From Geobacter sp. (GTDB lineage Bacteria; Desulfobacterota; Desulfuromonadia; Geobacterales; DSM-12255), in the NCBI GenBank assembly GCA_009886125.1, contig VFJK01000067.1, positions 1 to 48,336 on the forward strand: a stretch of 48,336 bases of DNA, given 5' to 3'. This document shows positions 1 through 8,593 of this stretch, piece by piece. A program made the translations under genes and the position numbers. Numbering within the stretch: the stretch's first letter is position 1; every line of letters starts with the position of its first letter. The notes beneath the pieces were generated by a model. That model did not search any database and had not been told where the DNA came from. It worked only from the letters and a program-made list of their open reading frames with translations.

Positions 1-2323
1 GATTTGATGGTAGAAATGCGGTAAGGCCGTTGTCGATTCGTGTGAGTTTCAGGAGCGGGTAATTTGTGCCTGAGCTGTTTGCCTGACCACCGGAGGCCTC
101 AGAATCCCCCCTGAAGAATATGCCTGTAATATCGAGGCGGGCAGGCGTGCCGACAGGTATAGCAGGAATGGATATTGTAGAACGACGACCTGTCCCGATA
201 ACAAGCCCCGGTTCATAGATGTCGGCACTATTCAGACCGCTTCCGCCGGTAAGTAGCACGTTGCCGTCTGTGAGCAGAGTAGCAGTTTGTCCGGACCGCC
301 CGCTTGCCGATGCCCCGGCGGCCGAGAAAGTTCCGGAAACCGGGTCGTAAATTTCTGAACTGTTAAGGGCTAAGCCGCTCCAGCCCCCATAGATCAGCAC
401 GTTACCGTCAGGAAGAAGTGTGGCGCTATGGGCATAGCGTGTGGACGACATTGCTCCTGTAGGCGTGAACAGACCGGTGCCGGGATCGTATAGCTCTGCG
501 CTGCTGAGATAGCTAGTTCCATCATTTCCACCAGCAATCAGGACTTTTCCATTTGGTAGCAATGTTGATGTGTGGGCAAAACGTGGCGTTGCCATGTTCC
601 CGGTAGTCAGTGTATAGACGCCACCACTTATGGTGTCAAACAGTTCAGCGGTGGCAAGTATTGTTCCAACATTATTGCCACCGGCTATAAGTACTTTTCC
701 GTTCGGCAGAAGGGTTGCGGTTGTATAGCTACGTGGTGTGTTGAGTGAGCCGATGGTAGTGCTGAATGATGATGTCACCGGGTCATAGATTTCTGAGCTG
801 CTCAATGTAGTTGACGTTTCACCACCTACAATCAAAACTCTGCCATCTGCCAGTAGTGCAGCGGAATGCAGGTACCGGTTGGTACCCATAGCACCTGCCG
901 GATAAAATACCGGGGCATAGGAATTGTGTAGTTCGGCACCCGCATAGACTCCGCCGGTGTTGGTATCTCCACCGACTATCAGCAAAGTGCCGTTCGGAAG
1001 TAGCGTTGTGGTGTGGTATCTCCGGGCATCGGCCATAGAAGGCCCGGCTGCAAATGTTTTATTTACCGGATCATATATGTCTGTACTGCTGGTGCGGGCG
1101 GTGCTGCCGTCCCATCCACCGGCAACAAGCACTTTACCATCTGGAAGTATGGTTGAGGTGTGTTCCGACCGACTCTGTGACATTGGACCGCTGGTTGCGC
1201 TGATCGTCCCGTTTGAGGGCGCGTAAAGATCGGTACTGTTCAGTTGCGTGGTACCGTTGTATCCGCCGACAACCAGCAGCCTGCCTTCCGGAAGCAGGGT
1301 AGCGGTATGATCAGATCGTTGACTGGTCATGCTTGCAACGGTGATAAATGTTCCACCGATCGGATCGTACAGTTCAGTGCTTGAAGCATAAGTGGAACTG
1401 CCCTGCCATCCACCCGCAATCATAACTTTCCCACCGGGGAGCAGTGAGGCGCTATGACCCATGCGGGCCACCTGCAGGTTCCCGGTGGTGAGCGCAAATG
1501 TCCCAGATCCAGGATTATAAATCTCGGCTGTGTAATGTGGTAAGGTACCATTAAGAGTGCCGCCAACCAGCAGTACTTTGCCATCTGGAAGCAGCGTGGC
1601 GGTGTGGGATGTCCTGTAATAATACAGAGGCCAGGTAAGAGTGAACCCGCCTCCGGGAGTATAAATTTCTGCGCTGTCCAGGGCTGTTCCGTTAGTGCCA
1701 CCGGCGATCAGGACTTTACCGTCCGGCATTAGTGTGGCGGTGTGATTAGCCCGCGCAACATTCAATGAGCCTATTGTACTACTTGTGTTTGTGGCCGGGT
1801 TATATATTTCTGCAGATGCAAGATAAGTAGAGCCTGTCTGAATCCCACCGACAATCAGAACCCTCCCGTCCTGGAGCAGTGTGGCCGTATGATTACGCCG
1901 AGTGGTATTGAGGCTTACGGCATTGCTGAACAGGCCGGATATCGGATCATACAAACTTGTAGTGGAGGTTTCTGACGTGCCGTCACTGCCACCAGCGAGT
2001 AATACCTTGCCGTTGGGCAGCGTGGTGGCGGTGTGGTATGCGCGTGCAGAACTCATCGAGTTGAATGTCGCGCTGTATTTCCCTGTAGCAGGGTTAAACA
2101 GTTCTGCATTGTTGCGAAATACACCGCTGGAGAAACCGCCGGCAACCAGGATCTTCCCGTTACCCAGCAGCGTGGCGGTGTGGTTCTGTCGCGCTGTTGA
2201 CATGCCAGACATATTGCTGAATCCGGCAGCCTGAACATCCTGTTGCGTACCCATCACACAGAACGCCAGAAGCGAAAATATAAAAAGTAATCGACGGAAA
2301 TGGCTTCTCATAGATTTTGTCAT
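1..2323 (-). CDS. Secreted kelch-repeat protein, partial (C-terminus beyond left edge)
   Basis: One uninterrupted minus-strand frame runs from ATG at 2323 off the left edge, giving 774 visible residues. GGAGAG lies 7 nt before the ATG. Residues 1-32 look like a signal peptide (basic start, hydrophobic LLFIFSLLAF, cleavage near VQA). The rest is about a dozen kelch-type units of roughly 55 residues, each with a HTATLLPDGKVLIAGG-like core followed by SAEIYDP. This pattern is known to fold into a beta-propeller. The last visible stretch (GLVIGTGRRSTISIPAI, then SEASGG, NYPLLKL) resembles the Ig-like domain that follows the propeller in galactose-oxidase-like proteins; that is inference. It is probably exported to the periplasm or cell surface. 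The ligand is unknown, and the copper ligands of true galactose oxidase cannot be assigned from what is visible. Confidence 0.85.
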   Translation of the reverse strand, partial: MTKSMRSHFRRLLFIFSLLAFCVMGTQQDVQAAGFSNMSGMSTARQNHTATLLGNGKILVAGGFSSGVFRNNAELFNPATGKYSATFNSMSSARAYHTATTLPNGKVLLAGGSDGTSETSTTSLYDPISGLFSNAVSLNTTRRNHTATLLQDGRVLIVGGIQTGSTYLASAEIYNPATNTSSTIGSLNVARANHTATLMPDGKVLIAGGTNGTALDSAEIYTPGGGFTLTWPLYYYRTSHTATLLPDGKVLLVGGTLNGTLPHYTAEIYNPGSGTFALTTGNLQVARMGHSASLLPGGKVMIAGGWQGSSTYASSTELYDPIGGTFITVASMTSQRSDHTATLLPEGRLLVVGGYNGTTQLNSTDLYAPSNGTISATSGPMSQSRSEHTSTILPDGKVLVAGGWDGSTARTSSTDIYDPVNKTFAAGPSMADARRYHTTTLLPNGTLLIVGGDTNTGGVYAGAELHNSYAPVFYPAGAMGTNRYLHSAALLADGRVLIVGGETSTTLSSSEIYDPVTSSFSTTIGSLNTPRSYTTATLLPNGKVLIAGGNNVGTILATAELFDTISGGVYTLTTGNMATPRFAHTSTLLPNGKVLIAGGNDGTSYLSSAELYDPGTGLFTPTGAMSSTRYAHSATLLPDGNVLIYGGWSGLALNSSEIYDPVSGTFSAAGASASGRSGQTATLLTDGNVLLTGGSGLNSADIYEPGLVIGTGRRSTISIPAIPVGTPARLDITGIFFRGDSEASGGQANSSGTNYPLLKLTRIDNGLTAFLPSN

Positions 2324-2414
2324 AAGTGCGCTCTCCAATTCCCTGCTAAATGCGTTTCAAGTCGGTTAAAAATTAATCTTTACCGGTCACACCTGGATAG
2401 TTCTGGAGAAAAAA

Positions 2415-3038
2415 TCAGATAATTCCCTTGCGCCGTGCCTTGCTGATAGCTTCAGGCCGGTCCTTGGCCTGGAGTTTCTCGTAAATATTTTTTATATGGG
2501 TATGGACGGTATGGGGGCTTATAAACAGTTTTTCGGCAATGTTTTTATAGGTGAGTCCCTGTTCGATACCTTTGACGATCTCTTTTTCGCGCTGGCTTAA
2601 CAGGTTGTCTTCGCAGACCGGTTCATCCTGAAACTCCTGGATGACCTTGCGGGCGATTTTTGGACTCATGGGCGCGCCGCCGCGATAGAGGCTGTTGAGC
2701 GACTCAATCAGTTCGCGCGGGCTGCTCCCCTTGAGGATGTAACCGGAAGCTCCAGCCTTGATGGCAGAGAAAACGGTTTCCCGGTCTTCGAAGATGGTGT
2801 AGGCCATGATGTCAAGATCGGGGAGGCGTGCCTTTGCCAGCCGTGTCAATTCTATGCCGGAGATGCCCGGCAGATCGAGATCGGTGAGCATGACGTCGGG
2901 GGCGCACTGTTCCAGTACGGTGAGTGCCTCCTCCGCTGTGCCGAACGCGCCGGTCACTTTTATCCCTTCCTCGCCGTTCAGGAGAAGGCGCAGGTTTTCA
3001 AGAAGGAGCCGGTTGTCTTCAACAATGACTATCTGCAT
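2415..3038 (-). CDS. NarL/FixJ-family response regulator
   Basis: This 207-residue protein has an N-terminal receiver and a C-terminal LuxR-type helix-turn-helix. In the receiver the acidic pair is E7-D8 (VIVEDN), the phospho-acceptor is D53 (LTDLDLPG), and the later T (AYTIFED) and K (ILKGSSP) fit the usual switch residues. The DNA-binding part carries LSQREKEIVKGIEQGLTYKN and SPHTVHTHIKNIYEKL. It lies 27 bp downstream of the histidine kinase on the same strand, so the two form a two-component system in one operon. Output is presumably transcriptional. The target is not evident, although the kelch gene follows directly on the same strand. Confidence 0.93.
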   Translation of the reverse strand: MQIVIVEDNRLLLENLRLLLNGEEGIKVTGAFGTAEEALTVLEQCAPDVMLTDLDLPGISGIELTRLAKARLPDLDIMAYTIFEDRETVFSAIKAGASGYILKGSSPRELIESLNSLYRGGAPMSPKIARKVIQEFQDEPVCEDNLLSQREKEIVKGIEQGLTYKNIAEKLFISPHTVHTHIKNIYEKLQAKDRPEAISKARRKGII

Positions 3039-3065
3039 AACTGATAGCTACCCCACTGACTCTGT

Positions 3066-4247
3066 TTAGGCTGAATACTCTTTGCTCATGGCAGCGGAGT
3101 CACTCGTGCTGAACTGAACACAAGTGCCGGGACCGGAGGTGATGGTGAGCCATCCGCCGATCTCACCGGCCCGGGCCTTCATGTTGGCAAGACCTCTTCC
3201 TGTTACGGCTCCTTCTTTGAGGCCGATGCCATCGTCCCGCACGCGCAGGGCGATGCCGTTGCTTCCGGCAGTGAAGTCTACTTCTACGTTGCGGGCACAG
3301 GAGTGCTTGATGATGTTGGTCAGGGCTTCGCGGGCAATTCTGAAAAGCATGAAGTAGAGGAAGATGCCCGGCTTTTCATCTCCATTGGAGACATTGGTTG
3401 TAATGTCAAAATTGATGTTATGGGGTTCGGTGATACAGCTGCCATGGCGTCGTAATTCGGCAGCAAGATCGTTCCAGGTTCCCTCGCCGTTTTCAAGGCC
3501 GTTCATGAAGCTTCTGATTTCAGCGACGCCCTCTCGTGAGAGTTCGGCAATAACTGCGAGCGCTTTCTTCATCCCTGCAAGACTTTCACCTTTCAGTGCC
3601 AGCTCAGAGAGGATGTTTATGTTGGCGGTTATGCCGCCGATGCCGTCATGGAGATCCTTAAGGAGCAGGTCCTTTTCACTCTGATGCTGTTTCTCTGCCG
3701 AAACCATTTCAGTCAACTGGGCGAGGTTCTTTTTATGGAGGAACGCGTTTTCAAGGGCGATTGCCACCTGATTTGCCAGGGTTGAGAGAAGGTCAACGTC
3801 GGCCGATTCGAACTGTCCCTTTTTCCGGTTGACCGCTTCCAGAACGCCGATAATCTTCTCTTTACTCCTGACCGGCACGCAGATGAGATCGCGGGTGGTG
3901 AAGCCGCACAGTTCATCAATCCGGGAGAAAAAGCGCGCATCGCTCTGCGTGTCCAGTACCAGTTGCGCCACGCCATGCTCGGCAACCCAGCCGGCGATCC
4001 CGTCACCTTTTTTCAGGCGGACCTCGTTGAGATTCTTCCCCTTTTTGCCGACGGCAACTTCGAAAACCAGTTCGTTACTGCTTTCATCGATCATCAGCAG
4101 GCTGGCTGCTTCGGCATCAACGAGATTCATGGCGGACTCGATGGCCCGCATCCGGACTTGATCAGGATCAAGTGTCGAATTGATCAGAGCGGACATCTCC
4201 ATCAAGACGTGCAGCTGTTTCGATTTTTTATCACTAGTCATCTGCAT
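3066..4247 (-). CDS. Cytoplasmic GAF-domain sensor histidine kinase (HisKA_3 type)
   Basis: This 393-residue protein has no membrane segments. Residues about 15-170 form a GAF domain (ESAMNLVDAEAASLLMIDE to LANQVAIALENAFL). A short coiled linker leads to the HisKA_3 dimerisation box with phospho-acceptor His200 (KDLHDGIGG). The C-terminal HATPase has an N-box (REALTNIIKHS), G1 (RDDGIGL) and G2 (GRGLANMKARA). HDGIGG and a NarL-type partner are typical of the NarX/DegS class. The signal is probably a cytoplasmic small molecule or redox cue bound by GAF, which is inference. A second ATG two codons in (4241) is an alternative start. A perfect 9-bp inverted repeat lies 30 bp upstream. Confidence 0.92.
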   Translation of the reverse strand: MQMTSDKKSKQLHVLMEMSALINSTLDPDQVRMRAIESAMNLVDAEAASLLMIDESSNELVFEVAVGKKGKNLNEVRLKKGDGIAGWVAEHGVAQLVLDTQSDARFFSRIDELCGFTTRDLICVPVRSKEKIIGVLEAVNRKKGQFESADVDLLSTLANQVAIALENAFLHKKNLAQLTEMVSAEKQHQSEKDLLLKDLHDGIGGITANINILSELALKGESLAGMKKALAVIAELSREGVAEIRSFMNGLENGEGTWNDLAAELRRHGSCITEPHNINFDITTNVSNGDEKPGIFLYFMLFRIAREALTNIIKHSCARNVEVDFTAGSNGIALRVRDDGIGLKEGAVTGRGLANMKARAGEIGGWLTITSGPGTCVQFSTSDSAAMSKEYSA

Positions 4248-4276
4248 ATGCGGTTTCCGTAAGAGGTTTTTCGTTT

Positions 4277-4299
4277 GAATTGGCGTAACGCGCCAATTC
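4277..4299. promoter_or_regulatory. Perfect palindrome upstream of the histidine kinase gene
   Basis: GAATTGGCG (4277-4285) and CGCCAATTC (4291-4299) form a perfect 9-bp inverted repeat around TAACG. It lies 30 bp before the kinase ATG and has no T-run. An operator, possibly autoregulatory, is more likely than a terminator, but no regulator is identified. Confidence 0.5.
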
Positions 4300-4617
4300 T
4301 AGCAGAAGACCCTGTCGTGCGAACATACCCGGCAGCGGGTATTTTCCGGGGATAAAAAGGGTATATCGGCACACTGCTCACTGCTGTTGCAGTACCGTTT
4401 CCGTATCTGCTCTGTTAAATATGGCTTTTCTTGCCATCTAATTAAATGCGTCCAATACATGCAAATACTGTTATAAAATTGCACGGGCTGTGAGCTCTGG
4501 TTTGAGTAGCTCGCTATGTCGGGAACCAGCAGACGGCTTCCTGTCAGAAAAATATTTCGGGGTTCATTCCAGCCGGCATTCCGTAAACGTAATGGTTAAG
4601 GGTAGTTGCAGGCACAA

Positions 4618-4683
4618 TTATTTAATTGATGATTAAATTTTTGAAATTTTATCATTTTAGATGCCAGTTAATCAATTAAATAA
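4618..4683. repeat. AT-rich inverted repeat in 570-bp spacer
   Basis: The spacer 4262-4830 holds no convincing gene. Its middle is very AT-rich and contains a perfect 13-bp inverted repeat, TTATTTAATTGAT (4618-4630) and ATCAATTAAATAA (4671-4683). Related TATTTAATTG/ATTTAATTAAT words recur at about 4693 and 4799-4810. It could be a protein-binding or promoter region for the kinase operon. Nothing more can be assigned. Confidence 0.4.
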
Positions 4684-4750
4684 AACGCAGTTGTATTTAA
4701 TTGTGTTACAGCAGGGCCAGTTGTATGAATGTCAGATGATGAAAATGAAA

Positions 4751-4783
4751 AAGCCCCCTGAAATCAAATATTTCAGGGGGCTT
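4751..4783 (-). terminator. Intrinsic terminator after leuD
   Basis: AAGCCCCCTGAAAT (4751-4764) pairs perfectly over 14 bp with ATTTCAGGGGGCTT (4770-4783) around a 5-nt loop. On the minus strand the stem is followed by TTTTTC, and it lies 48 bp past the leuD stop. Confidence 0.9.
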
Positions 4784-4830
4784 AAGATAATAATCAAATT
4801 ATTTAATTAATATAGTCAAATAGCCGGAAA

Positions 4831-5358
4831 TCAGTACTTTCTGTCAGCGTAATCAACCCAACCGCCCGCCATCACCAGAGCTTTATCAAACGGGGAGATA
4901 GTAAACGTGAAAACCTTTGATTTACCGCCGCCACTCATGGTCAACGTCTGCGCTTCCAGGTCAATGCTGATGTTGGCGTCGCTGTCATCTGCATGTTTAA
5001 AAATCAGATCGAGATCTTCTTTGGGCAGCTCGATCGCTGCCATTCCGCAGTTGAACATGTTCTGACGGAATATCCGTGCAAAAGACTCGGCGATTACAGC
5101 GGTTATGTCGTTCACTTCGAACACCCAGGGGGCATGCTCACGAGAAGAGCCGCAGCCGAAGTTGGCCCGGGATACAATCACCTTTGCGTTTTTAGTTTTT
5201 CCCCCGTTCGGGTCGAAACCGGGGAGTTTCAGGTCTTCGAGTATGAACGGTTTAAGATCCTGCTTGGTGATTTCATTCAGGTATTTGGCCGGAATGATCT
5301 CGTCAGTATTGATATCGCTCCGGTCGAGAAAGAGAACCGGACCTCCGAAAGTTTTCAT
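4831..5358 (-). CDS. leuD: 3-isopropylmalate dehydratase small subunit family
   Basis: This 175-residue protein is a LeuD-type swivelling domain. It has DRSDINTDEIIPAKYL near the N-terminus, the conserved NFGCGSSREHAPW loop (about residues 66-79), and the FRQNMFNCG segment. It assembles with the large subunit to isomerise 2-isopropylmalate in leucine synthesis. In Geobacter the same enzyme class also handles the citramalate route to isoleucine. It follows leuC on the same strand after a 111-bp gap that holds an imperfect hairpin. No leuA or leuB is adjacent, so the substrate could also be a related malate (dimethylmalate, homocitrate type). Confidence 0.9.
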   Translation of the reverse strand: MKTFGGPVLFLDRSDINTDEIIPAKYLNEITKQDLKPFILEDLKLPGFDPNGGKTKNAKVIVSRANFGCGSSREHAPWVFEVNDITAVIAESFARIFRQNMFNCGMAAIELPKEDLDLIFKHADDSDANISIDLEAQTLTMSGGGKSKVFTFTISPFDKALVMAGGWVDYADRKY

Positions 5359-5394
5359 CGCTTAACTCCTTTAAGTATTAGGTTGTTAGGCTGA

Positions 5395-5465
5395 AGACTG
5401 AAGGGTGAAGTAAATCTGGAAAAACAGCACTGCTTTTTGAACCTTCAGCCTTCTACCTTCAGTCT
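5395..5465. repeat. CTGAAG-type heptamer repeats forming a hairpin between leuC and leuD
   Basis: AGACTGAAGGGTGAAG (5395-5410) is nearly complementary to CTTCTACCTTCAGTCT (5450-5465), 14 of 16 positions. Both arms are runs of the CTGAAGG/CCTTCAG heptamer, with extra units just outside. The hairpin lies in the intercistronic region, so it could alter leuC:leuD ratios or mRNA processing. Confidence 0.55.
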
Positions 5466-5469
5466 GCTT

Positions 5470-6753
5470 TTACAGATATTTCCTCGGGTCTGCGATTTTT
5501 CCCTCGATAGCTGTTGCCGCACTTGTTGCCGGTGACATCAGGTGTACCATACCGCCCTTTCCCATTCGTCCCATGAAGTTACGGTTGGTTGTCGAGGCAC
5601 AGACTTCTCCATCAGCAAGAACGCCGTTGCTCATCCCGAGGCAGGCGCCGCATGTCGGATTGGTCACACAGAACCCGGCTTCCATAAAAATATCGATCAG
5701 GCCCTCTTTGTTGGCAGCCTGGTAGATGTCAGGGGTAGCAGGCGACAGTATCCCGCGAACGCCGGGGGCAAGTTTCCGCCCTTTCAGAATCGCTGCTGCG
5801 ATGCGAAGGTCTTCAAGACGTCCATTGGTGCAGGAGCCGATGTATATCTGATCGACCGGAGTGCCGGCAATCTCACTGACAGGTTTGACCTGGTCCGGTT
5901 TGTAGCCGAAGGTGACTGTCGGTTCGAGGGTCGTTACATCTATGTTCAGCGTGCTGTCATAAATGGCGTCATCATCCGAGCACCATTTTTTGAAATCCGC
6001 ACAAGCAGCGTCTTTGGAGGGATATTCGCTGCTGATGAACGGCCAGAGATAGTCGACGGTCGTCATGTCAGGCATACAGATACCTGAGGTCCCGCCCGCT
6101 TCGATAGCCATGTTGCAGAGAGTCATGCGCGACTCCATGCTCATTGCATCTATAACAGTGCCGCGGAATTCCATTACCCGGTCAGTTGCGCCATTGACGG
6201 TCAGTTTCCCGATTATATGAAGAATGACATCTTTTGCGTAGACACCTTTTGGAAGTGTGCCGGTCACATTTATTCTGATCGTTTTCGGTTCACGGAAAGC
6301 GCAGACCCCTTTCAGTATGCCGACTTCAAGGTCGGTTGTGCCGATCCCGGCGGCAAAGGCACCGAATGCACCGTGCGTACAGGTGTGAGAGTCTCCCATG
6401 ATGACAGTATAGCCGGGCCGTATGAATCCTTTTTCAGGGAATATCGCATGGCAGACACCGTTTGCGCCGATATCGAAAAAGTCCTTTATCGCGTGACGGT
6501 GAGCCCAGTCCCTGAGGATTTTGGCCTGTGTAGCCGTCTTTGTGTCTTTACTGGGGGTGACATGGTCGATAACGGCCTTGATCTTACTCGTGTCGAATAT
6601 CCGGTCCTTTCCCCGTGCCATAAGATCATCTATTGCAATAGGAGTAGTGATCTCGTGACACATAACGACATCGAGTTTCAGTACTTTTGTTCCCGGGAAC
6701 GGTTCATCAACGAGATGTGACGCGAAAATTTTCTCTGCGGTTGTTTTGCCCAT
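5470..6753 (-). CDS. leuC: 3-isopropylmalate dehydratase large subunit family
   Basis: This 427-residue aconitase-superfamily subunit has substrate and cluster motifs in order: MCHEITTPIAI, VMGDSHTCTHGAFGAFAAGI (about 120-139), YIGSCTNGRLEDL and TNPTCGACLGMSNG. The Cys of SCTN and the two of CGAC are the expected 4Fe-4S ligands. Its length fits the LeuC2/HacA-like branch found in archaea and many anaerobes rather than the roughly 470-residue enterobacterial LeuC. It is first in an operon with leuD and has a plausible sigma70 promoter upstream. 3-Isopropylmalate dehydratase is the best call; homoaconitase-like or dimethylmalate dehydratase activity cannot be excluded from sequence. Confidence 0.88.
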   Translation of the reverse strand: MGKTTAEKIFASHLVDEPFPGTKVLKLDVVMCHEITTPIAIDDLMARGKDRIFDTSKIKAVIDHVTPSKDTKTATQAKILRDWAHRHAIKDFFDIGANGVCHAIFPEKGFIRPGYTVIMGDSHTCTHGAFGAFAAGIGTTDLEVGILKGVCAFREPKTIRINVTGTLPKGVYAKDVILHIIGKLTVNGATDRVMEFRGTVIDAMSMESRMTLCNMAIEAGGTSGICMPDMTTVDYLWPFISSEYPSKDAACADFKKWCSDDDAIYDSTLNIDVTTLEPTVTFGYKPDQVKPVSEIAGTPVDQIYIGSCTNGRLEDLRIAAAILKGRKLAPGVRGILSPATPDIYQAANKEGLIDIFMEAGFCVTNPTCGACLGMSNGVLADGEVCASTTNRNFMGRMGKGGMVHLMSPATSAATAIEGKIADPRKYL

Positions 6754-6794
6754 AATCTGATAGTCCTTCCACTAGTGGGTGAATTTTCGAGGTA

Positions 6795-6823
6795 ATGTAA
6801 CGAAAAGGAGTGAAAAAGGTCAA
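6795..6823 (-). promoter_or_regulatory. Predicted sigma70 promoter of leuCD
   Basis: Read on the minus strand, TTGACC (6823-6818) and TTACAT (6800-6795) are separated by 17 bp and lie about 40 bp before the leuC ATG. Confidence 0.6.
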
Positions 6824-6831
6824 TGTAATAT

Positions 6832-6851
6832 TTGTTCGGTGTGACGAACAA
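6832..6851. promoter_or_regulatory. Inverted repeat TTGTTCG/CGAACAA upstream of leuC promoter
   Basis: TTGTTCG (6832-6838) and CGAACAA (6845-6851) flank GTGTGA. The palindrome starts 9 bp beyond the predicted -35 box and lies between the hemerythrin stop and the leuC promoter. It lacks a T-run. It could be an operator or a weak 3' hairpin of the hemerythrin mRNA. Confidence 0.4.
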
Positions 6852-6872
6852 TCTGCTGGTCGGAGGTTGAAA

Positions 6873-7304
6873 TCAATTCATCCCGTAAGGGGTGGCCAGC
6901 TCCTTGTCGCGAAAGAAGTTTCCGAACTTGCGATCGTGCAGGATGATGTGTCTTACGAACCAGTCCTTGATATACAGTGACATCTGTTCAGTGAAGACAA
7001 GCTGCTCGGAGGAGAAATTTCCGATAAAATCGTCGAGTTTCATCAGCAGGGCATTATGTTCCTTCTGATGGTTTACCGAGTCGGGATAATTATTCAAGAG
7101 CAGAAATCGCTCTTCAGAGTCAAAGTGCATACGGATAGCATGAGAGAGTTGTTTCAGGGCAGCCGAAACGAGTTGTAATAGGACATGTCCCTGCGTTTCC
7201 AGGGCTGAGTCAAGTTCTTTCACCATTTCCATCAGCAGCTTGTGCTCATTATCAATCGAACGGATATTCACGCTGTAGTCGTCGCACCAGATGAGAGAAC
7301 TCAT
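6873..7304 (-). CDS. Bacteriohemerythrin
   Basis: This 143-residue single-domain hemerythrin has all di-iron ligands of the canonical pattern: H21 (NEHKLL), H60 and E64 (MHFDSEER), H78 and H82 (HQKEH), and H118 with D123 (HIILHDRKFG). The family binds O2 reversibly through a carboxylate-bridged di-iron site in a four-helix bundle. In anaerobes or microaerophiles it is thought to buffer or sense oxygen. There is no signal peptide or membrane segment, so it is cytoplasmic and not fused to a chemoreceptor. It stands alone between leuC and the divergent LOG gene. Confidence 0.95.
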   Translation of the reverse strand: MSSLIWCDDYSVNIRSIDNEHKLLMEMVKELDSALETQGHVLLQLVSAALKQLSHAIRMHFDSEERFLLLNNYPDSVNHQKEHNALLMKLDDFIGNFSSEQLVFTEQMSLYIKDWFVRHIILHDRKFGNFFRDKELATPYGMN

Positions 7305-7407
7305 TTTTCCTCCAATTCATTCATTAAAGTATAACGTTTCAACCCTTAAAACACAAGAAAGAGGATTTTAACGAGTTGTCTCGTGCCGCTAAACTGATAC
7401 GAGAGGA

Positions 7408-7449
7408 TCCAATCCTTGATTTGTAATTGGATTGGAGGGGTGTTATACT
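7408..7449 (+). promoter_or_regulatory. Promoter with embedded palindrome for the LOG gene
   Basis: TTGTAA (7421-7426) and TATACT (7444-7449) have a 17-bp spacer. TCCAATCC (7408-7415) and GGATTGGA (7429-7436) form a perfect 8-bp inverted repeat straddling the -35 box, suggesting an operator. The start codon follows 30 bp downstream. Confidence 0.55.
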
Positions 7450-7478
7450 CCCGCAAACAGATTAGGAGCTCATTTTTA

Positions 7479-8513
7479 ATGTCTAAAATTCTCAGTTTCC
7501 AGAAAAATGATGACGAGACAGATACTCTTATACAGCAGCTTTTCGATACTGTCGGTGGAGTGCAGCACCAGAAAATTGTCAGAGAGATGATTATTTCCGT
7601 TCTTAAGGCAGGTCAGGAGACCAGTTATATTCCGGATCTGCGCATGCTCAACAGCACGATGAAGGAGATGCGCTATACCAACAAGATTTTTGCGCCATAC
7701 CGGCACAAAAAAAAGGTGACCATATTCGGTTCTGCCAGAACAGCACCGGAAGATTTCAGCTATCGCACCTGCGTGGAGTTCAGCCGCAAGCTGGCAGAGA
7801 TGGGGTACATGATCATCACTGGTGGCGGACCCGGGATCATGCAGGCAGGCAACGAAGGGGCCGGGAGTGAGAACTCATTTGCGGTAAACATCTACCTCCC
7901 CTTTGAGCAGTCGCCGAACATCGTCATGCAAAACACTCCCCGGCTGATTACCTATAAATATTTCTTCAACAGAAAAGTTGCTTTCGTAAAGGAGTCTGAC
8001 GCTATCGCTGTGTTCCCTGGAGGTTTTGGGACTCTGGATGAGGCTATGGAGGTCTTTACCCTGATCCAGACGGGGAAGACAACGCCGAAACCGCTTCTGT
8101 TGATAGATGATGAGTCCGGATACTGGGAGGAGTGGTTCAATTTTCTGAAGATAAAGTTGCTGGGCAAAGGGTTTGTTTCAGCCGATGACTTTTCGATCTT
8201 TACCATTACGAGTGACGTTGATGAGGCTATCAAGGTCATAGAGGACTTTTACTCGAACTACCATTCTCACCGGTTTGTCGATGGCAGGCTTGTCATTCGT
8301 CTTAACAAAGAGCTGACTGATACGCAGTTGAGATCCCTGGAAGCGGCCTTCCCTGAAATAGTGCTAGACGGGACCAGCATCCGCAAGACCCAACCGTTTC
8401 CCGACGAACTCGATGAGCCGGATACTCTTCATTTCCCAAGGATACTCCTGGATTTCGATCACCATCATTACGGTTTGCTTATTGCCTTTATCCGGCAGTT
8501 GAACCTGTTCTGA
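7479..8513 (+). CDS. LOG-family (TIGR00730-type) protein
   Basis: I place the start at ATG 7479, preceded by AGGAG, giving 344 residues. An in-frame ATG at 7416 lies upstream of the predicted promoter and is unlikely. The Rossmann-like LOG domain occupies roughly residues 75-260. It has GGGPGIMQAGNEGA for nucleotide binding and the signature PGGFGTLDEAMEVFTLIQTG. The family includes cytokinin riboside 5'-monophosphate phosphoribohydrolases and PpnN-type nucleotide 5'-monophosphate nucleosidases. Here the N-terminal ~75 residues and an ~85-residue C-terminal tail extend beyond the minimal LOG fold. Catalytic Arg/Glu signatures are present, so nucleotide hydrolysis is likely; the substrate is unknown. 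Confidence 0.88.
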   Translation: MSKILSFQKNDDETDTLIQQLFDTVGGVQHQKIVREMIISVLKAGQETSYIPDLRMLNSTMKEMRYTNKIFAPYRHKKKVTIFGSARTAPEDFSYRTCVEFSRKLAEMGYMIITGGGPGIMQAGNEGAGSENSFAVNIYLPFEQSPNIVMQNTPRLITYKYFFNRKVAFVKESDAIAVFPGGFGTLDEAMEVFTLIQTGKTTPKPLLLIDDESGYWEEWFNFLKIKLLGKGFVSADDFSIFTITSDVDEAIKVIEDFYSNYHSHRFVDGRLVIRLNKELTDTQLRSLEAAFPEIVLDGTSIRKTQPFPDELDEPDTLHFPRILLDFDHHHYGLLIAFIRQLNLF

Positions 8514-8593
8514 ATGATGGTTTAATCAGTTGATTGATCGTCAACAGCGAGAACCGGATTTATTAAATGTCGGCTATGGTCTAGAGGCTGTTA

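Noticed and set aside
1902-2234. 110-codon plus-strand frame opposite the kelch gene
   Set aside because: Periodic antisense shadow of the kelch repeats.
4299-4484. 61-codon minus-strand frame upstream of the kinase gene
   Set aside because: No RBS or homology-like features; it overlaps the palindrome and the likely promoter region.
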